Below the pieces are notes generated by a model. It saw nothing but the letters and a program-made list of their open reading frames with translations. It was not told the origin of the DNA and did no database searches. Source: Microbacterium oleivorans (lineage in GTDB: Bacteria; Actinomycetota; Actinomycetes; Actinomycetales; Microbacteriaceae). Taken from it: a stretch of 64,000 nucleotides of DNA. Positions 34,136 to 43,505 of the stretch are shown in pieces (position 1 is the first letter of the stretch; each line of letters starts with the position of its first letter). The position numbers and the translations under genes were made by a program. Location: the NCBI RefSeq assembly GCF_001691565.1, contig NZ_MAYO01000003.1:620001-684000 (forward strand), read 5' to 3'.

Positions 34136-34969
34136 TCAGTAGGCCTGCAGGACGCCGAAGGCGAGCAGGATGAGAAGCACGACGCCGAGGATCACCCGGT
34201 AGAGCACGAACGGCAGGAAGCTGCCGCGCTTGAGGTACCGCATCAGGTAGGCGATCACGACGAGACCGACGCCGAACGAGACCGCCGTGGCGATCGCGGT
34301 CTCGCCCAGGGTGAACGGCGACTGACCGGGCTCGCGGATCGCCTGGAGCAGCTCGTACAGACCGCTGCCGAAGACGGCCGGGACGGCGAGGAGGAATGCG
34401 ACCTCGGCAGCGGCGGGACGCGTGTAGCCCATGGCCAGAGCGGCCGTCGTCGTGGCCCCCGAGCGCGAGACTCCGGGGACGAGGGCCAGCGACTGGGCGA
34501 CGCCGAGGGTGAGCCCGTGTCCGATGGTGAGGTCCTTCTCGGTGCGAACACGCTTTCCGAGCGCATCGGCGATGCCGAGGATGATTCCGAAGACGATCAG
34601 GACGATCGCCACGAGCCAGAGGTTCCGGAAGGTGTCGCGGATGACATCCTGGAACAGGAAGCCGAGCACGCCGATCGGGATCGTGCCGATGATGACGATC
34701 CATCCCATACGGGCGTCGGGATCGTTGCGCGGCACCCGCCCGGTGAGCGACTTCGCCCATGCGGCGACGATCCGCACGATGCGGTTCCAGAAGTAGACCA
34801 GGACCGCGAGCTCGGTGCCGATCTGCGTGATGGCGGTGAACGTCGCACCAGGGTCCTGCGCGTTGGGGAGGAACTCCCCCACGATGCGCAGATGCGCGCT
34901 CGAGGAGATCGGGAGGAACTCTGTCAGGCCCTGGACGATACCCAGGATGATGGCGTCGAGGATCGACAT
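34136..34969 (-). CDS. uppP: Undecaprenyl-diphosphatase
   Basis: Integral membrane phosphatase (BacA/UppP family) that recycles the undecaprenyl carrier for cell-wall synthesis and can confer bacitracin tolerance. The 277-residue product has the signature motifs LTEFLPISSSAHL near the N-terminus and PGVSRSGATTTAAL in the centre, with about eight membrane segments. Confidence 0.96.
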   Translation of the reverse strand: MSILDAIILGIVQGLTEFLPISSSAHLRIVGEFLPNAQDPGATFTAITQIGTELAVLVYFWNRIVRIVAAWAKSLTGRVPRNDPDARMGWIVIIGTIPIGVLGFLFQDVIRDTFRNLWLVAIVLIVFGIILGIADALGKRVRTEKDLTIGHGLTLGVAQSLALVPGVSRSGATTTAALAMGYTRPAAAEVAFLLAVPAVFGSGLYELLQAIREPGQSPFTLGETAIATAVSFGVGLVVIAYLMRYLKRGSFLPFVLYRVILGVVLLILLAFGVLQAY

Positions 34970-34978
34970 GGGGGCCTT

Positions 34979-36277
34979 TCAGTACGTGCGGATCAGATCG
35001 GTGAGCACACGCTGCCCGAAGACGAGGGCGTCGATCGGGACGCGTTCGTCGACACCGTGGAACATCCCGGTGAAGTCGAGGTCGGCGGGCAGTCGCAGCG
35101 GCGCGAACCCGAACCCGGCGATGCCGAGCTCGGCGAGGGCCTTGTTGTCGGTCCCTCCCCCCATAAGGTACGGGATGACCGGGATTCCGGGATCATGGCG
35201 CCCCAGCGCGCCGACCATCGCGTCGACGAGGTCTCCGGCGAACGGCACCTCGAGTCCGATGTCGCGGTGGACGACCTCGATGCGGATGTCGTCGCCGACG
35301 ATCCGCTGCACCTGCGCGAGGACCTCGTCCTCGTGCCCCGGCAGGGTGCGGATGTCGATCGCGGCGGTCGCGGCATCCGGGATCACATTGTGCTTGTACC
35401 CGGCGGTCAGACCGGTCGGGTTGGTGGTCGTCCGGAAGGTCGAGCGCAGGAAGGCGGATGCCGCGCCCGCCGTGTCGGCGACGGCGTCGGGGTCGTCGGC
35501 CAGGGTCCCCGAGAGGTCGGCGAGCGATCCGACGAGCTGACGCGTCGTCGAGGTGAGTTCGATCGGCCACCCGGTGCGCCCGAGTGCGGCGACCGCCTCG
35601 GCGAGCCGGGTCACCGCGTTGTCGGGGTGGTGGCGACTGCCGTGCCCGGCCTGCCCCGTGGCGTGGAGCCGGATCCAGATGAGCGCCTTCTCGCCGACCT
35701 GCAGCAGGTAGGCGCGCTCGTCCCCCACGGCGATCGAGTAGCCGCCGACCTCGCTGATCGCCTCGGTCGCGCCGGCGAACCATTCGGCGCGGTCGCGGAC
35801 GACCAGCTGGGAGCCCTCGACGCCGCCGTTCTCCTCATCTGCGAAGAAAGCGAGGATGAGGTCCCGCTCGGGCCTCTCCCCCGCCCTGAGCAGCTCGGCG
35901 ACCGAGGTGAGGATCATGGCGTCCATGTCCTTCATGTCGACGGCGCCGCGGCCCCACAGCATCCCGTCCTCGACGACGCCCTCGAAGGGGTCGACGCTCC
36001 AGTCGGCCGCCACGGCGGGAACGACGTCGAGATGTCCGTGCAAGATGAGCGCGGGCTTGTCGGGGTTGCGTCCCGGCACCCGTGCGACGACGTTCGTGCG
36101 CCGCGGGATCGGCTCGTAGTACTCCGGGACCAGCCCGAGCGACTCGAGGTACGCGCCGACGTACTCGGCGGCCTCGCGCTCGCCGTTCGCGCGTCCTTCG
36201 CCGTAGTTCGTCGTGTCGAAGCGGATCAGATCGCGGGCGACGCGCGCGACCTCGGGCAGATCGTCGGGAGCGGACAT
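34979..36277 (-). CDS. M20 family metallopeptidase (ArgE/DapE-like)
   Basis: Zinc-dependent amidohydrolase or peptidase with 432 residues. Metal-site motifs are LHGHLDVVP and MLWGRGAVDMKDMDA, FFADEENGG with the catalytic Glu pair, and near the C-terminus GGGTDNKALAELGI. The dimerisation domain (about 195-330) has GHGSRHHPDNAV. ATG 36277 is preferred; a GTG 9 bases upstream would add three residues. Substrate not identifiable. Stop 9 bp before uppP. Confidence 0.92.
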   Translation of the reverse strand: MSAPDDLPEVARVARDLIRFDTTNYGEGRANGEREAAEYVGAYLESLGLVPEYYEPIPRRTNVVARVPGRNPDKPALILHGHLDVVPAVAADWSVDPFEGVVEDGMLWGRGAVDMKDMDAMILTSVAELLRAGERPERDLILAFFADEENGGVEGSQLVVRDRAEWFAGATEAISEVGGYSIAVGDERAYLLQVGEKALIWIRLHATGQAGHGSRHHPDNAVTRLAEAVAALGRTGWPIELTSTTRQLVGSLADLSGTLADDPDAVADTAGAASAFLRSTFRTTTNPTGLTAGYKHNVIPDAATAAIDIRTLPGHEDEVLAQVQRIVGDDIRIEVVHRDIGLEVPFAGDLVDAMVGALGRHDPGIPVIPYLMGGGTDNKALAELGIAGFGFAPLRLPADLDFTGMFHGVDERVPIDALVFGQRVLTDLIRTY

Positions 36278-36319
36278 GCGCCCCACGCTACCCGCGGCGC
36301 CCCGCGCGCCGCGTCATGC

Positions 36320-37348
36320 TCACCGCTCGCGGTCGTCCCAGATGAACAGCCGAGCCGCCAGGATGCCGGCGGCGAGCGTCGTCACGAGCATCAGCCCCCA
36401 GTAGAGGAACAGGAGCCCTGCGCTGGTCGCGTCACCCGCGAGGTCGGCTGCGGCGGCGCGCATGTACCAGGTGGTGGGCAGACAGTTGAGCACCCACGTC
36501 ACCGGCTCGGGTATGAGGTGGGAGGGCAGAACGGACCCCGAAGCGAAGATCGCCATCACCGGCAGCACGGCGGCGAGATTGTTCACCGTCTCCGCGCGCC
36601 GCGTCCGAGACGCGAGCAGATAGGCGAGCGCGAAGAACATGGCGACGCCGAGCAGCATCGTGAACAGGAGGCGGAAGAGCTGCCAGAGCTGCGAGTATCC
36701 CAGGATCATCGAGGTCGCGTGGATCGTCACGATGACGAACAGCGCGAAGATCAGGCGCGAGGGGGTGAGGGCGGCGATGAAGGTGAACTTGCTGGCGGGC
36801 GTGGTTCCGAGGAGACGGAGGGTGCCGTTCTCGCGCATCCTCGTGAGCGGAACGGACGTTCCGATGAAGGTGATGGCCAGCAGCCCGATGCACGACAACG
36901 CAGCGAGGTTCGCCCGGAGCAGGTCGATCCACACCTCACCGTCGGTGTCCGTGACCGAGTAGGCAGTCCCGGTGCGCTCCACGGCCGCCGCCACCGCCAG
37001 CCATTGCGGGTCCGCCTCGGCGTCCAGGACGATGGCGACACCGTTGCGCGCCGCGGCGATCGTGACGTTGGCCGAGGCTTCCTCCTCTTCGGCCACCATG
37101 ATGCCGGCCGACTCCAGTTCGCGGGCGATCGGAGCACTCTGCGGCACGGCGCTGTCGATCACGACCACCGGATCCGCTCGGCCGCCGACGTTGACCACGA
37201 AGTTGAGCCCGATGATCAGCAGGAAGAAGAAGAAGAAGGTGAACAGGATCGAGAACGCGCCTTTTCGGTCCCGGTAGAGGTCCTTGGCGCTAGCCGTCGC
37301 CAGCTCCACGAACGCAGAGCGCGGCTCGTATCTCGCGGTGTCAGGCAT
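36320..37348 (-). CDS. ABC-2 type transporter permease
   Basis: Membrane subunit of an ABC exporter, 342 residues. One segment (AFSILFTFFFFFLLIIGLNF) precedes a large extracytoplasmic loop, and five more form the C-terminal half. The ATG at 37348 overlaps the stop of the ATPase gene by 8 bp. Together they form a drug, lipid or peptide exporter of unknown substrate. An earlier in-frame start would lie inside the ATPase gene. Confidence 0.9.
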   Translation of the reverse strand: MPDTARYEPRSAFVELATASAKDLYRDRKGAFSILFTFFFFFLLIIGLNFVVNVGGRADPVVVIDSAVPQSAPIARELESAGIMVAEEEEASANVTIAAARNGVAIVLDAEADPQWLAVAAAVERTGTAYSVTDTDGEVWIDLLRANLAALSCIGLLAITFIGTSVPLTRMRENGTLRLLGTTPASKFTFIAALTPSRLIFALFVIVTIHATSMILGYSQLWQLFRLLFTMLLGVAMFFALAYLLASRTRRAETVNNLAAVLPVMAIFASGSVLPSHLIPEPVTWVLNCLPTTWYMRAAAADLAGDATSAGLLFLYWGLMLVTTLAAGILAARLFIWDDRER

Positions 37349-38327
37349 CGCCGTCGCGCCCTTCGTCGATCTCACGGGCATCCCGGACGATCGACAGGTA
37401 GAGATCTTCCAGCGTGGGACTCACGACGCGATAGGACCGGCCGCGAATCTGACGATCCCGCGTCAACAACTCCAACGCCCCATCCGGGTCGGCTGTCGCG
37501 TGGCTGACGTGGAATCCTCGAGCATCCTGGGACCACGTCACGGTGTCGGCAGGGAGCACCGATCGTGTACGACTCAGAGCTTCCTCGCTCACGACGTCGA
37601 AGGTCAGCGTCGATCTCCCGCCGTCGATGAGTTCTGCGGGCGGCCCATCTGCCCGGATCCGTCCGGCGACGACGATGACGACTCGATCGCAGATCTGGGC
37701 GGCCTCGGCCATGTCGTGCGTGGAGAAGATGATGGTGGTGCCGTCCCGGGCGAGCGATCGGATGAGCTCCAGCAGGTGCTTCCTCGCCTCGGGATCGAGC
37801 CCGGCGGACGGCTCATCGAGGATGACGATCTCGGGAATGCCGATGATGGCGACCGCGAGCAGCAGGCGTCGCAGCTGACCACCCGAGAGGTCGCGTGCGC
37901 GGACATCGACCTGCTCCGAGAGGCCCAGGTCGGCGATCACCTGCGCAACGTCCCGATGGGACGAGTGGAACGAGGCGTACAACCTGACCGTCTCTCGGAC
38001 GGACAGGTATCCGAACACGCTGGCTGACTGCGGTTGCACCGACACGCGCCGGGTGGTCTGACGTCGCTCCCGTCGAGGATCCACGCCGAGGACGGAGACC
38101 TCCCCCGATGTCGATGCCCGCAAGCCGGCGACGGTCTCCAGCAGAGTCGACTTGCCGGCACCATTGGGCCCGAGTATGCCGACGACCGTTCCTCGGGAGA
38201 TCTCGAGGTCGACGTCGTCGAGCGCCGTGCGCCGTCCGTACCGCTTCGTCAGCCGCCTCACCGACACCACCGACGCACGTTCGCGGTCGATGGTCGTGAG
38301 AGCGGGCAGGGCGGGATCGCGGTCCAT
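37341..38327 (-). CDS. ABC transporter ATP-binding protein
   Basis: ATPase partner of the ABC-2 permease, 328 residues. Walker A is GPNGAGKS, the signature LSGGQLRRLLLAVAI, Walker B IVILDEPSAGLD, H-switch FSTHDMAEAA. The C-terminal 90 residues form the accessory domain seen in DrrA/NatA-type ATPases. ATG 38327 is the first start before the conserved fold; no clear ribosome site is seen, so a start slightly upstream is possible. A stable leader hairpin lies at 38380-38403. Confidence 0.9.
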   Translation of the reverse strand: MDRDPALPALTTIDRERASVVSVRRLTKRYGRRTALDDVDLEISRGTVVGILGPNGAGKSTLLETVAGLRASTSGEVSVLGVDPRRERRQTTRRVSVQPQSASVFGYLSVRETVRLYASFHSSHRDVAQVIADLGLSEQVDVRARDLSGGQLRRLLLAVAIIGIPEIVILDEPSAGLDPEARKHLLELIRSLARDGTTIIFSTHDMAEAAQICDRVVIVVAGRIRADGPPAELIDGGRSTLTFDVVSEEALSRTRSVLPADTVTWSQDARGFHVSHATADPDGALELLTRDRQIRGRSYRVVSPTLEDLYLSIVRDAREIDEGRDGDA

Positions 38328-38379
38328 GTCCACAGTCCAGGGCAAGGCGCTCGAGAACGCCTCCCCCACGGGGATGACG

Positions 38380-38403
38380 CCTCTCCCCCTCACAGGGGAG
38401 AGG
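38380..38403. terminator. Hairpin in the leader of the ABC exporter operon
   Basis: CCTCTCCCC pairs with GGGGAGAGG around a 6-nt loop, 53 bp upstream of the ATPase start. It could be a second terminator behind tRNA-Leu or a regulatory stem in the exporter mRNA; the sequence alone does not decide. Confidence 0.45.
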
Positions 38404-38438
38404 TGCCTCGTCAGCGACACCGCACCGATCCGAAACGA

Positions 38439-38466
38439 GAAATGGGCCCCTTTCGGGACCCATTTC
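38439..38466 (-). terminator. Terminator of tRNA-Leu
   Basis: On the minus strand GAAATGGG-T-CCC-GAAA-GGG-G-CCCATTTC forms a hairpin beginning 9 nt after the 3' end of tRNA-Leu. It has a GAAA tetraloop. Confidence 0.75.
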
Positions 38467-38474
38467 TTCCTCTG

Positions 38475-38559
38475 TGCGCGAGGGGGGACTTGAACCCCCA
38501 CGCCCTATTCGGGCACTAGCACCTCAAGCTAGCGCGTCTACCTATTCCGCCACCCGCGC
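38475..38559 (-). tRNA. tRNA-Leu (GAG)
   Basis: Class II tRNA of 85 nt: acceptor GCGCGGG with CTCGCGC, D-arm GGCGGAATAGGTAGACGC, anticodon stem CTAGC/GCTAG with loop TTGAGGT (anticodon GAG), long variable arm TGCCCGAATAGGGCGT, T-arm GGGGG-TTCAAGT-CCCCC. Discriminator A. CCA is not encoded. Confidence 0.95.
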
Positions 38560-38664
38560 AGAGTTTTTTCCCTTTGTTTCCTCCGGGATTTCGGTTTCGC
38601 AACCGAGGATCGACAGTAGCACGTTCTGGGCGGTGCGAATAATCGGGCAGGCTGCCCGCGCCGC

Positions 38665-39768
38665 TTACGCGGCGGACACGCCGAACAGGAGACCCAGCAC
38701 GTACGTGATCGCCGCCGCGCCGAAGCCGATCGCCAGCTGACGCAGTCCGCGGCGAAGGGGCGGTGCACCCGAGAGCAGACCGACGGTCGCTCCGGTCAGG
38801 AGCAGCGCCAAGCCCACGAGGGCGAGTGCAAGAGCGACCGCCGCGAGGCCCGAGAGCCCGAAGATCCACGGCAGCACCGGGATGACGGCACCCGAGGCGA
38901 AGAACGCGAAGCTGGATGCCGCGGCCCCGAACGCGGAGCCGACGGACTCGAGGTCGGCGGGCGGCTCTGCGGCGCGGCGGTACGGCACGGCGCGGTCGCT
39001 CGCCTGTGCCGTGGCGACGACCTGGCGTGCCCGCTCCAGCGCCTCGTCCTCCCCGAGTCCTCTCGTCCGGTACACGAGGGCGAGCTCGTTCGCGTCGAGG
39101 TCGAGGTCGGGCAGGACGTGGTCGGTGTCGTTGTTGGGGTGGGTGGCCTCGATCAGCTCACGCTGGGAGCGGACCGAGACGAACTCCCCCGCCGCCATCG
39201 ACAGGGCGCCGGCCAGCAGGCCTGCGATGCCGCTGAAGAGGACGAACTGCGGCGCCACACCCGTCGCCCCGATGCCCATGACGAGGGCGAGGTTGGACAC
39301 GAGACCGTCGTTGGCACCGAACACGGCGGCGCGGAAGGTACCCGACAGCCGCATCCGCCCACGGGCTGCGAGACCGCGAACCACCTCGCCGTGGATCTTC
39401 TCGTCGGCGCGCATGGCAGGCGTCGCGTGGGGATCGTCGTCGTAGGGCGAGCGGTTCTCGGCGTTCTGCGCGAGGGCGAGCACGAAGATCGACCCGAATC
39501 GACGTGCCATCGTGGCCAGCAGTCGCGTCCGTATCGACGCGCTCGGCAGCCGCGCAGGTTCGCCGCCGAGGAGTTCCAGCCAGTGGGCTTCGTGGCGCCC
39601 TTCGGCATCGGCGAGGGACGCGAGGATGTCGCGCTCCTCCCCGTTCTTGCGCGCGGCGAGCTCGCGGTACACACGGGCTTCCGCCCGCTCGTCTGCGAGG
39701 TACGCGGCCCACCGCCGTCGGTCTCGAGGGGTGGCGTCGGGAACGGGCGTCGCATTCGTCGTGCTCAT
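38665..39768 (-). CDS. Ferritin-like / VIT1-CCC1 family membrane protein
   Basis: Fusion of an N-terminal four-helix ferritin-like domain (about 15-145; candidate diiron ligands in ADERAEARVYRELA and ASLADAEGRHEAHWLELL) with a C-terminal VIT1/CCC1 membrane domain (about 145-367; FGANDGLVSNLALVMGI, then MAAGEFVSVRSQRELIEA). The architecture matches MbfA-type proteins, which export iron or manganese. The 367-residue length fits. A metal-export role is inferred from the family. Confidence 0.88.
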   Translation of the reverse strand: MSTTNATPVPDATPRDRRRWAAYLADERAEARVYRELAARKNGEERDILASLADAEGRHEAHWLELLGGEPARLPSASIRTRLLATMARRFGSIFVLALAQNAENRSPYDDDPHATPAMRADEKIHGEVVRGLAARGRMRLSGTFRAAVFGANDGLVSNLALVMGIGATGVAPQFVLFSGIAGLLAGALSMAAGEFVSVRSQRELIEATHPNNDTDHVLPDLDLDANELALVYRTRGLGEDEALERARQVVATAQASDRAVPYRRAAEPPADLESVGSAFGAAASSFAFFASGAVIPVLPWIFGLSGLAAVALALALVGLALLLTGATVGLLSGAPPLRRGLRQLAIGFGAAAITYVLGLLFGVSAA

Positions 39769-39848
39769 GTCCCTTTCACGGTAGCCAGCACACCGCCGAC
39801 AGACCGGCCGGAATTCGGAACTGCCAGCATTTCGGGGATCCGAAGGGA

Positions 39849-41693
39849 TCAGGAGTGCACGCGCTTGCGCAGGACCTCGATGCGCGCCTGCAGCTGCGCG
39901 ACCGTCGCGCGGGCGACCTCGGGACCGCCGCAGACCCGTCGGAGCTCGGCGTGAACGGCGCCGTGCGGCTCGCCGCTTTGACGGGCGTACAGCCCCACGA
40001 GGCTGTTGAGGAGCTGTCGCTGCTCCCGGAGGGTGCGGTGGAGCGCCGGCGGCAGTGTGTTCTCCGGTTCGCCGGTGGCGTCGGCGGTCGTCTTCTCCTT
40101 CGCTTCGCGCGCGTGGCGATGGCGCGTCTGCCGGGACTGCCGCTGCATCAGCAGCTCGTGCACGTGCTCCGGCTCGAGGAGCCCGGGGATCCCGAGGAAC
40201 TCCTCCTCCTCCAGTGTGCCGGGGACGGCGAGCTGCCCGAACTCCTTGCCGTCGTAGAGCACCCGGTCGAAGTGCGCCGTCGAGCCGAGCGCCTGGTAGC
40301 TGCCCTCCTCGACGAGCGAATCGGACGCCTTGTCCTCGCGCTCGGCCTCCTCGAGCAGCGAATCCTCGAGGCCGTCGTCGTCGCTCTCCTCGCGGTCGAG
40401 AGCATGGTCGCGTTCGCGCTCCATCTCGTTCGCAAGGGCGAGCAGCGGCGGAACGTTGGGAAGGAACACGGATGCCGCTTCACCGCGGCGGCGTGCGCGG
40501 ACGAAACGTCCGATCGCCTGCGCGAAGAACAGCGGCGTCGAGGCACTGGTGGCGTAGACGCCCACGGCGAGGCGCGGGACGTCGACGCCCTCCGAGACCA
40601 TGCGGACGGCGACCATCCACCGCGTCGTGGACTGGCCGAAGGTCTCGATGCGACCGGACGCGGCCTTGTCATCGGAGAGCACGACGGTCGTCGGCTCGCC
40701 GGTGATGTCGCGGAGGATCGACGCGTAGGCGCGGGCCGCCGTCTGATCCGTCGCGATGACGAGACCACCGGCATCCGGGACGTCCTGACGCACCTCGGTG
40801 AGACGACGATCGGCGGATCGGAGGACGGCCGAGATCCACTCCCCCTCCGGGTTCAGCGCCGTCCGCCACGCCTGCGAGTTGATGTCCTTCGTGTTGTCCT
40901 GGCCGAGGTGCGCCTCGTACTCGTCCCCCGCCTTCGTCCGCCACTTCATCTGACCTGCGTAGACGTGGAAGAGGACGGGACGGACGACGCCGTCGGCCAG
41001 CGCCCGACCGTAGCCGTAGTTGTAGTCGGTTCGCGAGAGCCGGATGCCCTTCTCGTTCGGGTGGTACTCCACGAACGGGATGGGAGCGGTGTCGCTGCGG
41101 AACGGGGTCCCCGACAGCAGGAGTCTCCGCGTCGCCCGGCCGTAGGCTTCGCGGAGCGCGTCGCCCCAGCTCAGCGCGTCACCACCGTGGTGCACCTCGT
41201 CGAGGATGACCAGGGCGCGGGAGTCGAGCACGAGTCGCTCGTGGACGGACGCCTTGACCGCGACCTGCGCGTAGGTGACCGCGACACCGTGGTAGTGCCG
41301 CGCCGGTGAGAAGTGCTTGTTGCTGAACCGGGGGTCGAGGCGGATCGAGACACGGGCCGCGGCATCCGCCCACTGGGTCTTCAGGTGCTCGGTCGGGGCG
41401 ACGACGATGATGCGGTCGATGATGCGACGACGGAGCAGCTCACTCGCGAGACGGAGGGCGAAGGTGGTCTTGCCTGCGCCGGGGGTCGCGGCGGCGAGGA
41501 AGTCGCGCGGACCGCCGCCGACCCCGTCGGGGCCGTCCATCTCGAAGTACTGCTCGAGCGCTTCGGCCTGCCACGCCCGGAGGTTCTGCGCCGTTCCCCA
41601 CGGAGCGCGCTGCGGGAAGGCGGGAGAGAGGTGCTCGGCGGCGAAACTCCCGAAGTGGGGCTCGTCGGAGCCAGTCCCCTCTTCGCTCGTCAT
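39849..41693 (-). CDS. DEAD/DEAH box helicase (SF2, UvrB/type III restriction-like)
   Basis: Superfamily 2 helicase. Walker A is ATPGAGKTTFAL, motif II LDEVHHGG, motif III LLLSGTPFR, and motif VI QAIGRFVRARR. An acidic stretch (DREESDDDGLEDSLLEEAEREDK) and a C-terminal helical region follow. ATG 41693 gives 614 residues; GTG 41705 and ATG 41735 in the same frame are alternatives, as no start has a clear ribosome site. No methylase or nuclease gene is adjacent, so a restriction role is not supported. Nucleic acid substrate unknown. Confidence 0.9.
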   Translation of the reverse strand: MTSEEGTGSDEPHFGSFAAEHLSPAFPQRAPWGTAQNLRAWQAEALEQYFEMDGPDGVGGGPRDFLAAATPGAGKTTFALRLASELLRRRIIDRIIVVAPTEHLKTQWADAAARVSIRLDPRFSNKHFSPARHYHGVAVTYAQVAVKASVHERLVLDSRALVILDEVHHGGDALSWGDALREAYGRATRRLLLSGTPFRSDTAPIPFVEYHPNEKGIRLSRTDYNYGYGRALADGVVRPVLFHVYAGQMKWRTKAGDEYEAHLGQDNTKDINSQAWRTALNPEGEWISAVLRSADRRLTEVRQDVPDAGGLVIATDQTAARAYASILRDITGEPTTVVLSDDKAASGRIETFGQSTTRWMVAVRMVSEGVDVPRLAVGVYATSASTPLFFAQAIGRFVRARRRGEAASVFLPNVPPLLALANEMERERDHALDREESDDDGLEDSLLEEAEREDKASDSLVEEGSYQALGSTAHFDRVLYDGKEFGQLAVPGTLEEEEFLGIPGLLEPEHVHELLMQRQSRQTRHRHAREAKEKTTADATGEPENTLPPALHRTLREQRQLLNSLVGLYARQSGEPHGAVHAELRRVCGGPEVARATVAQLQARIEVLRKRVHS

Positions 41694-41792
41694 CTCGCTC
41701 GTCACGTCGATCCACCCTAATCCCGGTCCCGACATGGAGATGCCGGGATCGAGGAGCCGAACGCCGACGGGTAGCCTCGATGCGGAGGTGCC

Positions 41793-42635
41793 ATGCGCGA
41801 GAACGACCAGGTGTCGGACGAGAACCGTTCGCCCTACATCCCGAATGCGACCGCCCACCCGTGGCGACGGATGGTCTCGATCGGCGACTCCTTCACCGAG
41901 GGCATCGGCGATCCCTACCCGGATCGCGCCGGAGAGCACCGCGGCTGGGCCGACCGCGTCGCCGCCGTCCTCGCCTCCCAGGTCGAGGACTTCGCGTACG
42001 CGAACCTCGCGATCCGCGGCAAGCTGATCCGCCAGATCGTCGACGCCCAGATCGAGCCCGCGCTCGCCCTGAAGCCGGACCTCATCACGATCTCGGCCGG
42101 CGGCAACGACGTCATCCGACCGCAGGGAGACCCGGATGCTGTCGCGGAGCTGTTCGAGGATGCCGTCGCTCGACTGTCATCTCAGGGGGCGACGCTGCTC
42201 GTCTTCACCGCGATCGACACCGAGTTCACCCCGGTCTTCCGCGGCATCCGCGGGCGCGTCGCGATCTACAACGAGAACATCCGGGCGATCGCCGACCGCT
42301 ACGACTGCATCGTCGCCGACCAGTGGGCCCTGAAAGAGGTGCAGGACATGCGCTTCTTCGACGACGACCGTCTGCACTACAACTCGCTCGGGCACCACGA
42401 GGTCGCGCGCATGGTGCTCCGGGCACTCAACGTGCCCAACGACCTGCAGCCGATGTCACCGGAGGCCCTGCCGCCGACCACGTGGCGCGCGGCCCGGGCA
42501 AACGACCTGGTCTGGGCGCGGACGCACTTCGTGCCCTGGGTGCTGCGGCGTCTGCGTCACCAGTCCTCCGGCGACCACGTCACGGCCAAGCGCCCCGACG
42601 CGCTGCCGTTCTCGTCGACGCCGTCCGGCGACTGA
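41793..42635 (+). CDS. SGNH/GDSL family hydrolase
   Basis: Esterase or lipase-like hydrolase, 280 residues, no signal peptide. Block I is SIGDSFTEG with nucleophile S33, block III GGNDVI, and block V DDRLHYNSLGHHEVA with the catalytic Asp and His. The C-terminal 60 residues extend beyond the fold. Substrate unknown. It is divergent from the helicase gene. Confidence 0.92.
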   Translation: MRENDQVSDENRSPYIPNATAHPWRRMVSIGDSFTEGIGDPYPDRAGEHRGWADRVAAVLASQVEDFAYANLAIRGKLIRQIVDAQIEPALALKPDLITISAGGNDVIRPQGDPDAVAELFEDAVARLSSQGATLLVFTAIDTEFTPVFRGIRGRVAIYNENIRAIADRYDCIVADQWALKEVQDMRFFDDDRLHYNSLGHHEVARMVLRALNVPNDLQPMSPEALPPTTWRAARANDLVWARTHFVPWVLRRLRHQSSGDHVTAKRPDALPFSSTPSGD

Positions 42636-42637
42636 GC

Positions 42638-43429
42638 TCAGCGCAGGGCCCAGAGAGCGACCGCGGCGGCCGAGGCGACGTTGAGCGAGTCGACGCCCCG
42701 GGACATCGGGATCGTGACGATCGCGTCCGCTGCGGCGAGCGCTTCGGTGGAGAGCCCGTCACCCTCCGACCCCATGAGGATCGCCAGCCTGTCGGGCCGA
42801 GCCGCGGCGAAGTCGTCCAACGGCACGGCGTCGTCCGACAGCGCCAGTGCGGCCAGGTGCACTCCCGCTGATGCGAAGAGGGATGCCGCGGCATCCCACT
42901 CGGGAAGGCGCGCCCACGGCACCTGGAAGACCGTCCCCATGCTGACTCGGACGCTGCGGCGGTAGAGCGGGTCTCCGCACCGGGGCGAGACGAGCACGGC
43001 GTCGGCGCCCAACGCGGCCGCCGCCCGGAACGCCGCCCCGACGTTCGTGTGGTCGACGATGTCCTCGAGGACGACGATCGTACGTGCGCCGTGGAGCAGC
43101 GCGACCGGGTCCGGCTGCTCGGGACGGTGCATGGCGGCGAGTGCGCCGCGGTGCACCGCGAACCCTGTGAGCTGTTCGGCCACCGTGTCGGGGACGACGT
43201 AGACGGGAGCATCACCCGCGAGAACCGCGACGTCGTCGACCCACTTCTCCTGCACGAGCACGGACCGCGGCCGGTGCCCGGCGGCGACGGCGCGGGAGAT
43301 GACCTTCGCGGACTCCGCGATGTACAGACCGCCCGCCGGCTCCGCGATCCGGCGCAGGGCGGTGTCGGTGAGACCGCGGTAGTCCGCGAGCCGCGGATCC
43401 GCGGGGTCGTCGATGCGGATCGTCGTCAT
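42638..43429 (-). CDS. SpoU (TrmH) family RNA 2'-O-methyltransferase
   Basis: Knotted (SPOUT) AdoMet-dependent methyltransferase of 263 residues. The N-terminal substrate domain (about 1-100) is followed by the three SpoU motifs: VVLEDIVDHTNVGAAFRAA, AILMGSEGDGLS, and IPMSRGVDSLNVASAAAVALW. Target is a tRNA or rRNA ribose; which one cannot be read from the sequence. Its stop is 2 bp from the convergent hydrolase stop. Confidence 0.93.
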   Translation of the reverse strand: MTTIRIDDPADPRLADYRGLTDTALRRIAEPAGGLYIAESAKVISRAVAAGHRPRSVLVQEKWVDDVAVLAGDAPVYVVPDTVAEQLTGFAVHRGALAAMHRPEQPDPVALLHGARTIVVLEDIVDHTNVGAAFRAAAALGADAVLVSPRCGDPLYRRSVRVSMGTVFQVPWARLPEWDAAASLFASAGVHLAALALSDDAVPLDDFAAARPDRLAILMGSEGDGLSTEALAAADAIVTIPMSRGVDSLNVASAAAVALWALR

Positions 43430-43505
43430 GGTTCCATGCTGTCACGCGCCCTCTGTGACCTCCGCGAAACGGCGACGGCGTAGGCTCGATCCCCTGAGGA
43501 GGGCC

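Noticed and set aside
34517-37507. A 996-codon open frame on the plus strand
   Set aside because: It spans uppP, the M20 peptidase and the ABC permease in antisense and shows Asp/Arg/Gly/Glu-rich composition typical of a shadow frame.
39849-41693. A restriction or phage-defence module around the DEAD/DEAH helicase
   Set aside because: Neighbours are a VIT1-type protein and an SGNH hydrolase. There is no methylase, nuclease or other defence gene.
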